NCBI RefSeq assembly: GCF_040958095.1
Contig: NC_091158.1
Span: 33,079,303-33,143,302, forward strand
Origin: Procambarus clarkii
Lineage: Eukaryota; Arthropoda; Malacostraca; Decapoda; Cambaridae
Length of the DNA stretch: 64,000 nucleotides
Reading direction: 5' to 3'
Shown: piece after piece, positions 13,196 to 23,550 of the stretch
Position numbering within the stretch: the first letter of the stretch is position 1
How the letters are laid out: every line of letters begins with the position of its first letter
Notes under the pieces: generated by a model
The model's database searches: none
Seen by the model: the letters and a program-made list of their open reading frames with translations, nothing else
What the model was told of the DNA's origin: nothing
Translations under genes and position numbers: made by a program

Positions 13196-13626
13196 TGGTA
13201 AGAGTAGAGGGAGTTTATCATTCTCTCCTGGCACGTTTAAACATGAGGGTCGGGTTTGTACAGCTGTTCGTTGACGAGGTAGAGCGATTTATCGCTCCTC
13301 GAGGGAAGAGAGGTGGAGCACTGGGCGATATTACTGTTTTTGATAGAAGACATTTAAGAGGAGGTGGAATATTAAGTTTCTTAACTGGTCTAGCTCGTAG
13401 AGCAACTCCTTTCCTATTAAAAACTATTATGCCAGCAGCATTGACAATGGGACAGAATGTTTTGCAGGATATAAATGCAGGCCAAGGTATTTTGAAAGAT
13501 TCAATTAGAAAACGTGGTATGGAAACATTGAAAAGTATAGGTCCTAAATTGATAGCAGGTGGCCGAATAACGAAAAGACCTCCCTATATAAGGAAAATGG
13601 ATAGATATAAAGACGTGTTTTCATAA
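13195..13626 (+). CDS. Adenovirus pVI/pX-like small virion protein
   Basis: This open frame of 143 residues is basic and glycine-rich. Landmarks are FDRRHLRGGGILSFLTGLAR (about residues 50-69), where family members carry a gly-rich amphipathic helix preceded by a protease-type site, and a basic C-terminus (KRPPYIRKMDRYKD). The pattern is that of Polinton and adenovirus-like internal proteins cleaved by the viral protease and used in DNA condensation or membrane lysis. The first about 40 residues look less typical, so an internal start is possible. It begins in TAATG overlap with the minor capsid gene and is followed by the major capsid gene after 15 bp. Confidence 0.7.
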   Translation: MVRVEGVYHSLLARLNMRVGFVQLFVDEVERFIAPRGKRGGALGDITVFDRRHLRGGGILSFLTGLARRATPFLLKTIMPAALTMGQNVLQDINAGQGILKDSIRKRGMETLKSIGPKLIAGGRITKRPPYIRKMDRYKDVFS

Positions 13627-13641
13627 AACAGTACTAGTTGT

Positions 13642-14991
13642 ATGAGAGACGCAGACATGATGAGTGTAAATGCTCCTAGTGCAGCATTGCAAGTTCCTTT
13701 AGAAAATTATACAGCCGCTATAAGCGATGGCTTTCCTAAAGTTAGTCCACATAGAATGGTTGAAAGTACGATATTTTCAAGACAGACACAAGATATTTTA
13801 CCTGTGAATTCAAGTATTAACAATAAATTTAAAGTTTCTTATATTGAATTCCGTATCCCAGGAATTAAGGGTCAATTTATTGATCTTTCGAGCTTGACGC
13901 TAGAACTGATGGTTGAATTAACGGGACCTGACGGAATTACGGCTTTAGCGTATATTAAAAAGGCATCAATAGTTAATGGTTTGTCCCAGACAATGTTTAA
14001 AGCTGTAACTGTTTATTTAAATGAGCAAGTGGTGGAAACTAATTCACTATTTTCATATTTATCATATATAAAGCTAATGACAACGCTTTCTGAATGTAAA
14101 GCTGAAAGATTTAAAGAACTAACATTTCTATAATGATGTTTTCCTGAAAAATATGATGCAGATTATTTTAAGAATGCCTCAGAAGACCTTAAATCGAGAT
14201 TTGTAAAGTTAAAACTGAGGGAGTAAATTGTTGCTTTAAACTGCTATTGGACATTACAACTTTGAGCGAATATCTTTTGGATGGAATTGATATTCGTTTG
14301 AGATTAGAACTTAACAGTGATCCGTCGGTTATAAACAGTATTGAATCTGGATACAAGTTTAACATTAAACTAGCTAGAATGTGGATTGATCGGATAACTC
14401 CATTCGCATCTGGATTGGAGGCTATTAATAGAGCTCTTGCTGAACAAAATACGCCAGTTACATATACGTTTGATAAGACACTCCACAAGACGTTCATTCT
14501 TGGTAATGGGCAGCAGAGATTAAGTATTGACCAGCCATGGGGGAGCATTATCCCAGATATTATTATTTATTATGATGACGGATATGGAAGCCATATCCGG
14601 AGCGTATACGCTTAATCCACTTTATTTCGATCACTGCGATTTATCTAATGTATATATTACACGCGATGGGACAAACTTATTTAATATAACTTGCAAGTTC
14701 CCGAATAAATGTTCGAAACTATACTACGAGACTCAAAATACAGTAGGCTTTAACGCTTGTAATACCTTGACATATAATTCATTTATTAAAGGACGAACGT
14801 TACTGGCATTTAGACTAACGCCTGAGGAAGTGAGAGATACCCTTCCTATAGAGGCTTTGGGCAACCTGAGAATCACCTTAGAATTTGCTGTTCCAGTGAA
14901 ATCAAATAAAGTTATTATTTTATTCGGAAATACAACGGGAGTATTGAAAATTTATTCTGATAGGCGAGTTACGTGCGATAACAGAGCATGA
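13642..14991 (+). pseudogene. Major capsid protein (double jelly-roll), frameshifted
   Basis: This would form the hexon-type capsomers. Open pieces are 13,642-14,133, 14,247-14,615 and 14,527-14,991. The first has an N-terminal capsid segment ending near KAERFKELTFL. The second begins within a block containing LLDGIDIRLRLELNSDPS, the conserved start of the second jelly-roll. The third contains GAYTLNPLYFDHCDLSNVYI and a strand-rich C-terminus. At least two frame changes fall between 14,130 and 14,247 and another near 14,560-14,600, so no full-length product is possible. The stop overlaps the protease ATG (ATGA). Confidence 0.88.
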
Positions 14992-15545
14992 ACTGCAAAC
15001 AAATTAATACGGTATTGAACAATATGACGGGTAGTAAAGCTGAATATATTGGATGCTATTTAGCGACGGATATATATAGAATAATGAAACAAATACGGGA
15101 TAGTCCGATTATGTTTATAATAAATACCTTAGGAAGAGACTCTAAGGAAGTAATGGGCCACTGGATTGCTGTATATAAATCTAAACGGAAAATAGTTATA
15201 CTAGAATCTTGTGGAATAAATGTGTATTCGCCCCACATTTTGGAGTTTTTAAATTATTATAAAGACTGTGATGTATACACATTTACAGAGCGACTTCAGA
15301 GTTTAAATACATACGTATGTGGGCTATATGCGATGTTTTTCTGTTACCATCTTTCAAACAAGGATCTAAAAACTGCATTAAAGCTATTTGAAACTAGTTT
15401 TACTTATGGAGATTATATGCAGAATGATAGGAACGTAATGAGGCTATCTTATGTTTTATTTAAAAATATGCCGAGCTGCTATGAAACGCTGTGTTATGAT
15501 AAGAGCGATATTTGTTGGAAAATGTGCTTGGAGACGACTGGCTGA
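14988..15545 (+). CDS. Adenovirus-type cysteine protease (Polinton PRO)
   Basis: This intact frame of 185 residues is related to adenain/Ulp1-fold maturation proteases. Visible catalytic residues in order are His58 in GHWIAVY, Glu73 in LESCG, Gln104 in RLQS (oxyanion) and Cys111 in VCGLYAMFF. The third residue is Glu where many relatives have Asp. It would cleave virion proteins such as the pVI/pX-like product encoded two genes upstream. It starts within the major capsid stop (ATGA). The cysteine-rich C-terminus (CYETLCYDKSDICWKMC) is unusual. No break is seen. Confidence 0.9.
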   Translation: MNCKQINTVLNNMTGSKAEYIGCYLATDIYRIMKQIRDSPIMFIINTLGRDSKEVMGHWIAVYKSKRKIVILESCGINVYSPHILEFLNYYKDCDVYTFTERLQSLNTYVCGLYAMFFCYHLSNKDLKTALKLFETSFTYGDYMQNDRNVMRLSYVLFKNMPSCYETLCYDKSDICWKMCLETTG

Positions 15546-15760
15546 ATGAGGCTATAACAAATTATCTAACGGAAAATGGTGAGTACATTTGTTTCGAGGT
15601 TTTATGTGTCTGATAAATATTGCACATGTGTAAATGCTATCTAAACTGATATTCTTTATTTACAGAGATGAGGAGTGAATAGGACGGATATTATACAAGC
15701 GGATTGAGGAGCGAGCTTCTTAGAACTTCAGGATAAATGAGTCGTTTATTATAAATTGTG
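15546..15760. other. Polinton 3' spacer with intron-like segment
   Basis: This lies between the protease stop and the right TIR. It contains ATG|GTGAGT at 15,578/15,579 and TTCTTTATTTACAG ending at 15,665, bounding a possible 87-bp intron downstream of the last ORF. No further gene is seen. Confidence 0.45.
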
Positions 15761-16641
15761 TAAACTAAAATTAGATGACTAAATAAATTATAAGTAAATA
15801 AATATGTTTTATTACCGCCTAATGTATATATATAAATTATTACGGTGGTGAACGCTGACAATGACTGGTAGATGATAGGGCAGGTAATCAGGTGATGATC
15901 GCCTCGGGGCATGTAGCCGGTGCCAGCTTAGATAGGCTCGGAGGCAGCTTCAGTATTAAAGGTTACATTGAGATGCCTCGGTTGATTTGTGTAAAACTGA
16001 CTGGTTAATGAAAAAGGAACAATCATTACGGTGTCAGAAAATAGTTGTAAGGAATTACGAAGAGAGAACAATATGAAAGGAGAGAGGGGTACTGTAACAG
16101 GTACGGAGAGGGGGGAGGGACGGTCCAGATATTATGGAGAAGATAAGATTATGGAGGTGACCTGAAGGCAACGTCTGGCTGGTGGCGTAAGGTAAACACA
16201 GGTGATGCGAGAGATTGCGAGGTAAGGGGGAGGGAGGGGGTGGGATGTATGAGCAGGAGATGCAGGGGGAGATGATTGCAGGGTAATGATTCAGTTATAT
16301 AGCCATATACTAATTTCTAAGTAAGAATCCTACTTAAATGTATACGGCCTAAATATCGGTTTATTATAGGTAAGAACTCTGAAAAAAATTGAATTTCTCC
16401 CATAAGAACTTTAACAAACTCGTATGACATTATTTTCATCATTAGAACTTTTAACAAACTTCTAAAATCTCGGAAATTATTTTTCTCATAAGAATTCCTT
16501 ACTTCCAAATCTGTGACTGCCCAAATTTGCCTGAAAAACCCTGGGGAATACGGAGGATATTTGACCTGAAAACCCTGGGTAATATCGATGATATTTCCCC
16601 AAGAAAAAACAATTCCTCTGTGCGTCTTACTCCCTACTACT
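15761..16641. repeat. Polinton right terminal inverted repeat
   Basis: About 881 bp, the reverse complement of 502-1339, ending CTCCCTACTACT directly before the TCTCTT duplication. It is slightly longer than the left arm because of small insertions, for example an AT-rich stretch near 15,825 and extra bases near 16,550. Confidence 0.93.
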
Positions 16642-16647
16642 TCTCTT
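16642..16647. repeat. 6-bp target site duplication, right
   Basis: TCTCTT, matching 496-501. The LINE sequence continues from here without loss. Confidence 0.92.
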
Positions 16648-18010
16648 GACCTCATCTCTTGTAATTTCAAACCCTTCCAAGGCCGTCTGGTTTACTGCCC
16701 CCCTCTCCTAGCCCAGTGACCTCACCATGTTCTATTGTGAAGACCTCTTGGAACCTCTTGTTGAGTTCCTCACACACTTCTTTGTCATTCTCTGTATACC
16801 TGTCCTCGCCTGTTCTAAGTTTCATTACCTGTTCTTTCACTGTTGTTTTCTTCCTGGTGTGGCTGTGGGGTAGCTTTGGATCGGTCTTGGCTTTGCTTGC
16901 TATATCATTTTCATAATTTTTCTCTGCTTCCCTTCTCACACTAACATACTCATTCCTGGTTCTCTGGTATTTTTTTCTGCTTTCTGGTGTTCTGTTATTT
17001 CGGAAGTTCCTTCACGCTCTATTGTTCAGTATCTTTGCTTCCATACATGCCCTGTTAAACCATGGATTCTTCTTTTTCTCCTCGGATTTTTCCCTTTGGG
17101 CCAGGATAAACCTGTTTACTGACACTTTTGGATGACATAGTCCATCATGTCTTGTGCCGACTTATCTCTGAGGTCTGTGTCCCATGGTATATCCCTTAAG
17201 AAACTTCTCATCCCCTCATAATTCCCCTTTCGGTATGCCAGTCTTTTGTTTTCTAGTTTTTTGGGGGGAGAGATAAGTCCTATCTGTACCAAGTACTCAA
17301 AGATTAAAACATTGTGATCACTCATTCCTAAAGGAGCTTCCATCTTAACTCCCCTTATATCCCACTCATTAAGGGTAAATATCAGATCAAGCATAGTTGA
17401 TTCATCCTCCCCTCTCATTCTTGTCGGTCCCTTGATATGCTGGCTAAGAAAGTTTCTTTTTACCGCGTCCAGCAGCTTAGCTCTCCATGTATCTGGTCCT
17501 CTATGCGGGTCTCTGTTCTCCCAAACAATCTTCCCGTGGTTCAAATCCCGCATGATTAGTAGTCCAGATCCATTCCTACTAGCGAGAGACGCTGTTCTCT
17601 ATTATGTTATTGGTGGCCATGTTGCTTCTATCATATTCCTGTCTGGGTCTTCTGTCATTTGGTGGCGGGTTATATATGACTGTGGCTACAATTTTTTGTC
17701 CTACAGTTGCTATTGTACCTGTTATATAGTCATTGAAACCTTCACATCCCTGAATAACCATTTCCTCAAAATCCCAGCCTTTTCTTACCAGCAGAGTTAC
17801 ACCACCACCTCCTCTTCCTTCTCTCTCTCTCTCCTCACAACACTGCAGTCCTGTGGAAACACTGCATTTGTTATGGTTTTCGTTAGCTTTGTTTCTGTGA
17901 GTGCTATTATGTCTGGGTTTTCTTCAAGTACCCATTCTCCAAGAACATCTGTTTTAATTGTAATCCCAGCTATGTTAGTGTACATTGCCTTGAGACTCAC
18001 TTTCTTCTGT
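16648..18010 (-). pseudogene. LINE family A copy A1, 5'-ward part (endonuclease and RT N-terminus)
   Basis: This is the continuation of the LINE split by the Polinton. Reading leftwards on the minus strand, the apurinic-type endonuclease begins MSLKAMYTNIAGI with ENPDIIALTETKL (17,797-18,000). It continues with VIYNPPPNDRRP (17,579-17,761), then NHGKIVWENRDPH and MSDHNVLIFEY (17,116-17,553), and the linker to RT (16,667-16,939). The catalytic Asn/Asp/His blocks of the fold are recognisable but separated by frameshifts and a stop. The copy ends at a (GT)n run near 18,011, just upstream of the usual ORF2 start. Confidence 0.9.
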
Positions 18011-18656
18011 GTGTGTGTGTGTGTGTGTGTACATGTAGTCAGTGGTAGGGAGGAGTGGGAGTGGTGGGGGGAGTGTGTTGGGAGAGTGAGATGGGGGTTA
18101 AGAGGAGGTGGGTGAGGTGTTGTCTTCAGACTACGGCTGGGGGATTAGCAGCTTAACTGAGTTCCCAGTGAGCTGACAGTTGCTGTCCCTGTTACCTGTC
18201 TACTTCTTATGATTGTATTATTGAATGGAATGCAATAGTGTCTAACATATGATATTATATAAATCTTGCACTGTTGGAGACTTATGAGAGACACTTACCA
18301 GACAGACCCCCGCAAGCACTCTAGGTGAATACACGGCGTGTCGTCGGTAATTCTGTGAGGTCTTTAGGTCTACACTTGGGTCCCGGCTGATGCGACTGAC
18401 GTTGCCTCAAGAAGTCGATCTTCACTAGCTATCTTCCCTAAATTCACTAAGATATTTCACCACGACATGTCATCAATGTGTTGCATTACAATGCCACTGT
18501 TCGATTTACACTGTCCCGATTCTCACTGCACAGTGCACCCGCTTCCTTGACCCTATTGTTACCTCGGTATGAGCGGACCGCTGACCCTACACGTCTGCTC
18601 CCTATCAAGGCTGACCCAAGACCCAAGACTCTGAGTGTGTGTGTGTGTGTGTGTGT
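18011..18656. other. Unassigned segment between (GT)n runs
   Basis: (GT)n at 18,011-18,032 is followed by a G-rich stretch to about 18,120 and then ordinary-looking sequence without a credible ORF. A short + strand block near 18,306-18,335 (CCCGCAAGCACTCTAGGTGA) resembles the LINE-A/SINE 3' tail. A second (GT)n tract lies at 18,633-18,656 and marks the 3' tail of the next LINE. Confidence 0.6.
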
Positions 18657-19812
18657 AATTACCTAAGTGTAATTACCTAAGTGTAGTTACAGGATGAGAG
18701 CTACGCTCGTGGTGTCCCGTCTTCCCAGCACTCTTTGTCATATAACGCTTTGAAACTACTGACGGTCTTGGCCTCCACCACCTTCTCACTTAACTTGTTC
18801 CAACCGTCTACCACTCTATTTGCGAAGGTGAATTTTCTTATATTTCTTCGGCATCTGTGTTTAGCTAGTTTAAATCTATGACCTCTTGTTCTTGAAGTTC
18901 CAGGTCTCAGGAAGTCTTCCCTGTCGATTTTATCAATTCCTGTTACTATTTTGTACGTAGTGATCATATCACCTCTTTTTCTTCTGTCTTCTAGTTTTGG
19001 CATATTTAATGCTTCTAACCTCTCCTCGTAGCTCTTGCCCTTCAGTTCTGGGAGCCACTTAGTAGCATGTCTTTGCAGCTTTTCCAGTTTGTTGATGTGC
19101 TTCTTAAGATATGGGCACCACACAACAGCTGCATATTCTAGCTTTGGCCTAACAAAAGTCATGAACAATTTCTTTAGTATATCGCCATCCATGTATTTAA
19201 ATGCAATTCTGAAGTTAGAAAGCATTGCATAGGCTCCTTGCACAATATTCTTTATGTGGTCCTCAGGTGATAGTTTTCTATCTAGAACCACTCCTAGATC
19301 TCTTTCTTTATCAGAATTCTTTAAAGATTTCTCACATAATATATAGGTTGTGTGGGGTCTATGTTCTCCTATTCCACATTCCATAACATGACATTTATTA
19401 ACATTAAATTCCATTTGCCAAGTGGTGCTCCATATACTTATTTTGTCCAGGTCTTCTTGGAGGGCATGACAATCATCTAAATTCCTTATCCTTCCTATTA
19501 TCTTAGCATCATCAGCAAACATGTTCATATAATTCTGTATACCAACTGGTAGATCATTTATGTACACAATAAACATCACTGGTGCAAGAACTGAACCCTG
19601 TGGTACTCCACTTGTGACATTTCTCCATTCCGATACATTGCTTCTGATTACTGCCCTCATTTTTCTATCAGTCAGAAAATTTTTCATCCATGATAGAAGC
19701 TTACCTGTCACCCCTCCAATATTTTCCAGTTTCCAGAACAACCTCTTATGTGGAACTCTGTCGAAAGCCTTTTTTAGGTCCAGATAGATGCAGTCAACCC
19801 AGCCATCTCTTT

Positions 19813-19814
<2 letters not shown>
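18657..19814 (-). pseudogene. LINE family B, 5'-truncated (RT C-terminal half), open frame
   Basis: A single open frame of about 370 residues (18,701-19,814) covers the RT from KKAFDRVPHKRL through TSGVPQGSVLAP, the catalytic FADDAK, the thumb, and the conserved LEYAAVVWCPY / LQRHATKWLPEL region. It differs clearly from families A and C in sequence (for example MFIVYINDLPVGIQNYM). It is cut at its 5' side exactly where a (CA)n tract begins. The 3' end carries two copies of a CACTTAGGTAATTA unit followed by (AC)n. The frame is intact to its stop. Confidence 0.9.

Positions 19815-19859
<45 letters not shown>
19815..19859. repeat. (GT)n microsatellite joining LINE B and LINE A2
   Basis: About 22 GT units. 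On the minus strand this is the (AC)n tail of LINE A2 abutting the truncated 5' end of LINE B. Confidence 0.95.
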
Positions 19860-19862
<3 letters not shown>

Positions 19863-21506
19863 CCCCCAGTTGTACTCACCTAGTTGTGCTTGTGGGGGTT
19901 GAGCTCTGGCTCTTTGGTCCCGCCTCTCAACTGTTAATCAACAGGTGTACAGGTTCCTGAGTTTATTGGTCTGTATCATATCTACACCTGAAACTGTGTA
20001 TGGAGTCAGCCTCCACCACATCACTTCCTAATGCATTCCATTTGTCAACCACTCTGACACTAAAAAAGTTCATTCTAATATCTCTGTGGCTCATTCGGGC
20101 ACTCAGTTTCCACCTGTATCCCCTAGTGCGCGTTCCCGTTGTGTTAAATAGCCTGTCTTTATCAACCCTGTCGATTCCCTTGAGAATCTTGAATGTGGTG
20201 ATCATGTCTCCCCTAGCTCTTCTGTATTCCAACGAAGTGAGGTTTAATTCCCGTAGTCTCTCCTCGTAGCTCATGCCTCTCAGCTCGGGTACTAGTCTGG
20301 TGGCAAACCTTTGAACCTTTTCCAGTTTACTCTTATGCTTGACTAGATATGGACTCCATGCTGGAGCCGCATACTCTTGGATAGGTCTGACATATGTGTT
20401 ATTTAATGTTCTGAAAGATTCCTTACTCAAGTTACTAAAGCCCGTTCTTATGTTAGCCAACCTGGCATATGCTGCTGATGTTATCCTCTTGATATGAGCT
20501 TCAGGGGATAGGTCTGGCGTGATATCAACCCTTAGGTCTTTCTCTCTCTCTGACTCCTGAAGTATCTCATCTCCCAAATGATACCTTGTATCTGGTCTCC
20601 TGCTTCCTACCCCTATCTTCATTATATTACATTTGCTTGGGTTAAACTCTAACAGCCATTTGTTCGACAATTCCTGCAGCTTGTCCAGATCTACTTGAAG
20701 CCTCAAGCTGTCCTCCTCTCTTAATCCTTCTAATAATTTTGGCGTCGTCAGCAAACATTGAGAGCAATGAGTCTATACCCTCTGGGAGATCATTTACGTA
20801 TATCAGAAACAGGATAGGTCCAAGCACAGAGCCCTTTGGGACTCCACTGGTGACTTCACGCCATTCTGAGGTCTCACCCCTCACTGTAACTCTCTGCTTC
20901 CTATCGCTTAGGTACTCCCTTATCCACTGGAGCGCCCACCAGTTACTCCTGCCTGTTTCTCCAGTTTATGCATCCTTTTATGGGGTACTGTGTCAAAGGC
21001 TTTCCGACAGTCCAAAAAAATGCAGTCCGCCCATCCTTCTCTTTCTTGCTTAATCTTTGTCACCTGATCGTAGAATTCTATCAAGCATGTAAGTCAAGAT
21101 TTACCCTCCCTGAACCCATGTTGATGGGTTGTCACGATGTCTCTTCTCTCCAGATGTGTTACTAGGTTTTTCCTCACAATCTTCTCCATCACCTTGCAAG
21201 GTATACAAGTTAAGGACACTGGCCTGTAGTTCAGTGCCTCTTCTCTGTCACCCTTTTTGTATATTGGTACTACATTAGCAGTCTTCCATATTTCTGGTAG
21301 GTCTCCCGTTTCCAGTGATCTACTATACACTATGGAGAGTGGCAAGCAAAGTGCTCCTGCACACTCTTTCAATACCCATGGTGATATTCCGTCCGGCCCA
21401 ACAGCTTTTCTCACAACCAGCTCCAATAGGTGCTTCTTGACCTCATCTCTAGTAATTTCGAACCTTTCCAAGGTCACCTGGATTGCTGCCACCTCTCCTA
21501 GCGCTG
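19860..21506 (-). pseudogene. LINE family A copy A2, 5'-truncated ORF2
   Basis: It runs from the RT start (FEITRDEVKKHLLEL, KAVGPDGISPWVLKE; 21,094-21,492) through [20 protein letters not shown] and FADDAK (20,642-20,884) to the C-terminal domain (19,963-20,754). Frame changes occur near 20,650-20,750 and again between 20,884 and 21,094, where the KAFDTVP-type region is degraded. The 3' end carries the family-A tail (GAGAGGCGGGACC, CAAGCACAACTAGGTGAGT) followed by (AC)n. The 5' edge abuts the tail of LINE C1. Confidence 0.9.
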
Positions 21507-23422
21507 TGTACTCACCTATATGTACTCACCTATATGTGCTTGCAGGATCGAGCATTGACTCTTGGATCCCGCCTTTCGAGCATCGGTTGTTTACAGCAAT
21601 GACTCCTGTCCCATTTCCCTATCATACCTGGTTTTAAAATTATGAATAGTATTTGCTTCCACAACCTGTTCCTGAAGTGCATTCCATTTCCCCACTACTC
21701 TCACGCTAAAAGAAAACTTCCTAACATCTCTGTGACTCATCTGAGTTTCAAGCTTCCATCCATGTCCTCTCGTTCTGTTACTATTCCGTGTCAACATTTC
21801 GTCTATGTCCACTCTGTCAATTCCTCTGAGTATCTTATACGTTCCTATCATGTCCCCCCTCTCCCTTCTTCTTTCTAGTGTCGTAAGGCACAGTTCCCTC
21901 AGGCGCTCTTCATACCCCATCCCTCGTAGCTCTGGGACGAGTCTCGTTGCAAACCTCTGAACCTTTTCCAGTTTCATTATATGCTTCTTCAGATGGGGAC
22001 TCCATGATGAGGCGGCATACTCTAAGACTGGCCTTACGTAGGCAGTGTAAAGCGCCCTAAATGCCTCCTTACTTAGGTTTCTGAATGATGTTCTAACATT
22101 TGCCAGTGTAGAGTATGCTGCTGTCGTTATCCTATTAATATGTGCCTCAGGAGATAGATTAGGTGTTACGTCCACCCCCAGGTCTCTTTCACGCGTCGTT
22201 ACAGGTAGGCTGTTCCCCTTCATTGTGTACTGTCCCTTTGGTCTCCTATCTCCTAGTCCCATTTCCATAACTTTACATTTGCTCGTGTTGAATTCTAGTA
22301 GCCATTTCTCTGACCATCTCTGCAATCTGTTCAGGTCCTCTTGGAGGATCCTGCAATCCTCATCTGTCACAACTCTTCTCATCAACTTTGCATCATCCGC
22401 AAACATCGACATGTAGGACTCTACGCCTGTAAACATGTCGTTAACATATACAAGAAATAGAATTGGTCCCAGCACCGATCCTTGTGGTACTCCACTTGTT
22501 ACTGTTCGCCAGTCCGACTTCTCGCCCCTTACCGTAACTCTTTGGCTCCTTCCTGTTAGGTAGTTCCTTATCCATTCTAGGACCTTTCCCCCCACCCCCG
22601 CCTGCCTCTCGAGCTTGAACAGCAGTCTCATGTGCGGTACTGTATCAAAGGCTTTTTGGCAGTCCAGAAATATGCAGTCTGCCCAACCATCTCTGTCCTG
22701 TCTTATCCTCGTTCTTTTATCATAGAATTCTAGAAGGTTTGTTAGGCACGATTTCCCTGTCCAGAACCCATGTTGATGTTTGTTCACAAACCTAATGTTC
22801 TCCAGGTGTGCAACCAGTCGTAGCCTAATTATTCTTTCCAGTATTTTACAGGGGATGCTTGTCAGTGATACAGGTCTGTAGTTAAGTGCCTCCTCCCTAT
22901 CTCCTTTCTTGAAGATCGGCACGACATTTGCCTTCTTCCAGCAACTGGGCAATTCTCCTGACATAAGTGACTCATTAAAGATCATTGCCAGAGGCACGCT
23001 GAGGGCCTGTGCTGCTTCTTTTAGTATCCACGGTGATACTTTGTCTGGTCCAACTGCTTTAGTTGCATCTAGAGTTGTCAACTGTTTCATTACCTCCTCT
23101 GCTGTCACCTCTATATCTGATGGTCTTTCATCTAGGGTAACCCCTTCCAACAATGGGAGCTGCTCAGGCTCGGTAGTGAACACTCCATGGAAACTGGCAT
23201 TCAGTGCCTCGCAGATTTCCTTGTCACTTTCAGTATATGCCCCCTCTGTCTTCCTTAGTCTTGTCACTTGGTCGTTCACCGACATTTTTCTTCTTATATG
23301 ACTGTGTAGTAACTTAGGTTGTTTTTTCGCTTTGATTGCAATATCGTTCTCATAGTCCCTTTCCGATGTTCGTCTTATGTTAATGTAATCGTTCCTAGCT
23401 CTGTTGTATCTGCTTCTGTTGT
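21507..23422 (-). CDS. LINE family C copy C1, 5'-truncated but open ORF2
   Basis: An uninterrupted frame of about 600 residues (21,591-23,422; formally extended into the flanking (CA)n) covers the pre-RT linker and the whole RT. Landmarks are [88 protein letters not shown], the catalytic FADDAKL and the C-terminal LEYAASSWSPHLKKH / RFATRLVPELRGMGYEERL. The endonuclease is missing. The 3' UTR is about 80 bp and ends in two copies of ACATATAGGTGAGT then AC repeats. It is almost identical to C2 (46,931-49,134), implying recent activity. Confidence 0.92.
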
Positions 23423-23448
23423 TGTGTGTGTGTGTGTGTGTGTGTGTA
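23423..23448. repeat. (GT)n microsatellite joining LINE C1 and LINE A3
   Basis: Thirteen GT units, the (AC)n tail of LINE A3 on the minus strand, in direct contact with the truncated 5' end of C1. Confidence 0.95.
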
Positions 23449-23550
23449 CTCACCTAGTTGTACTCACCTAGTTGTGCTTGCGGGGGTTGAGCTCTGGCAC
23501 TTTGGTCCCGCCTCTCAACCGTCAATCAACTGGTGTACAGATTCCTGAGC

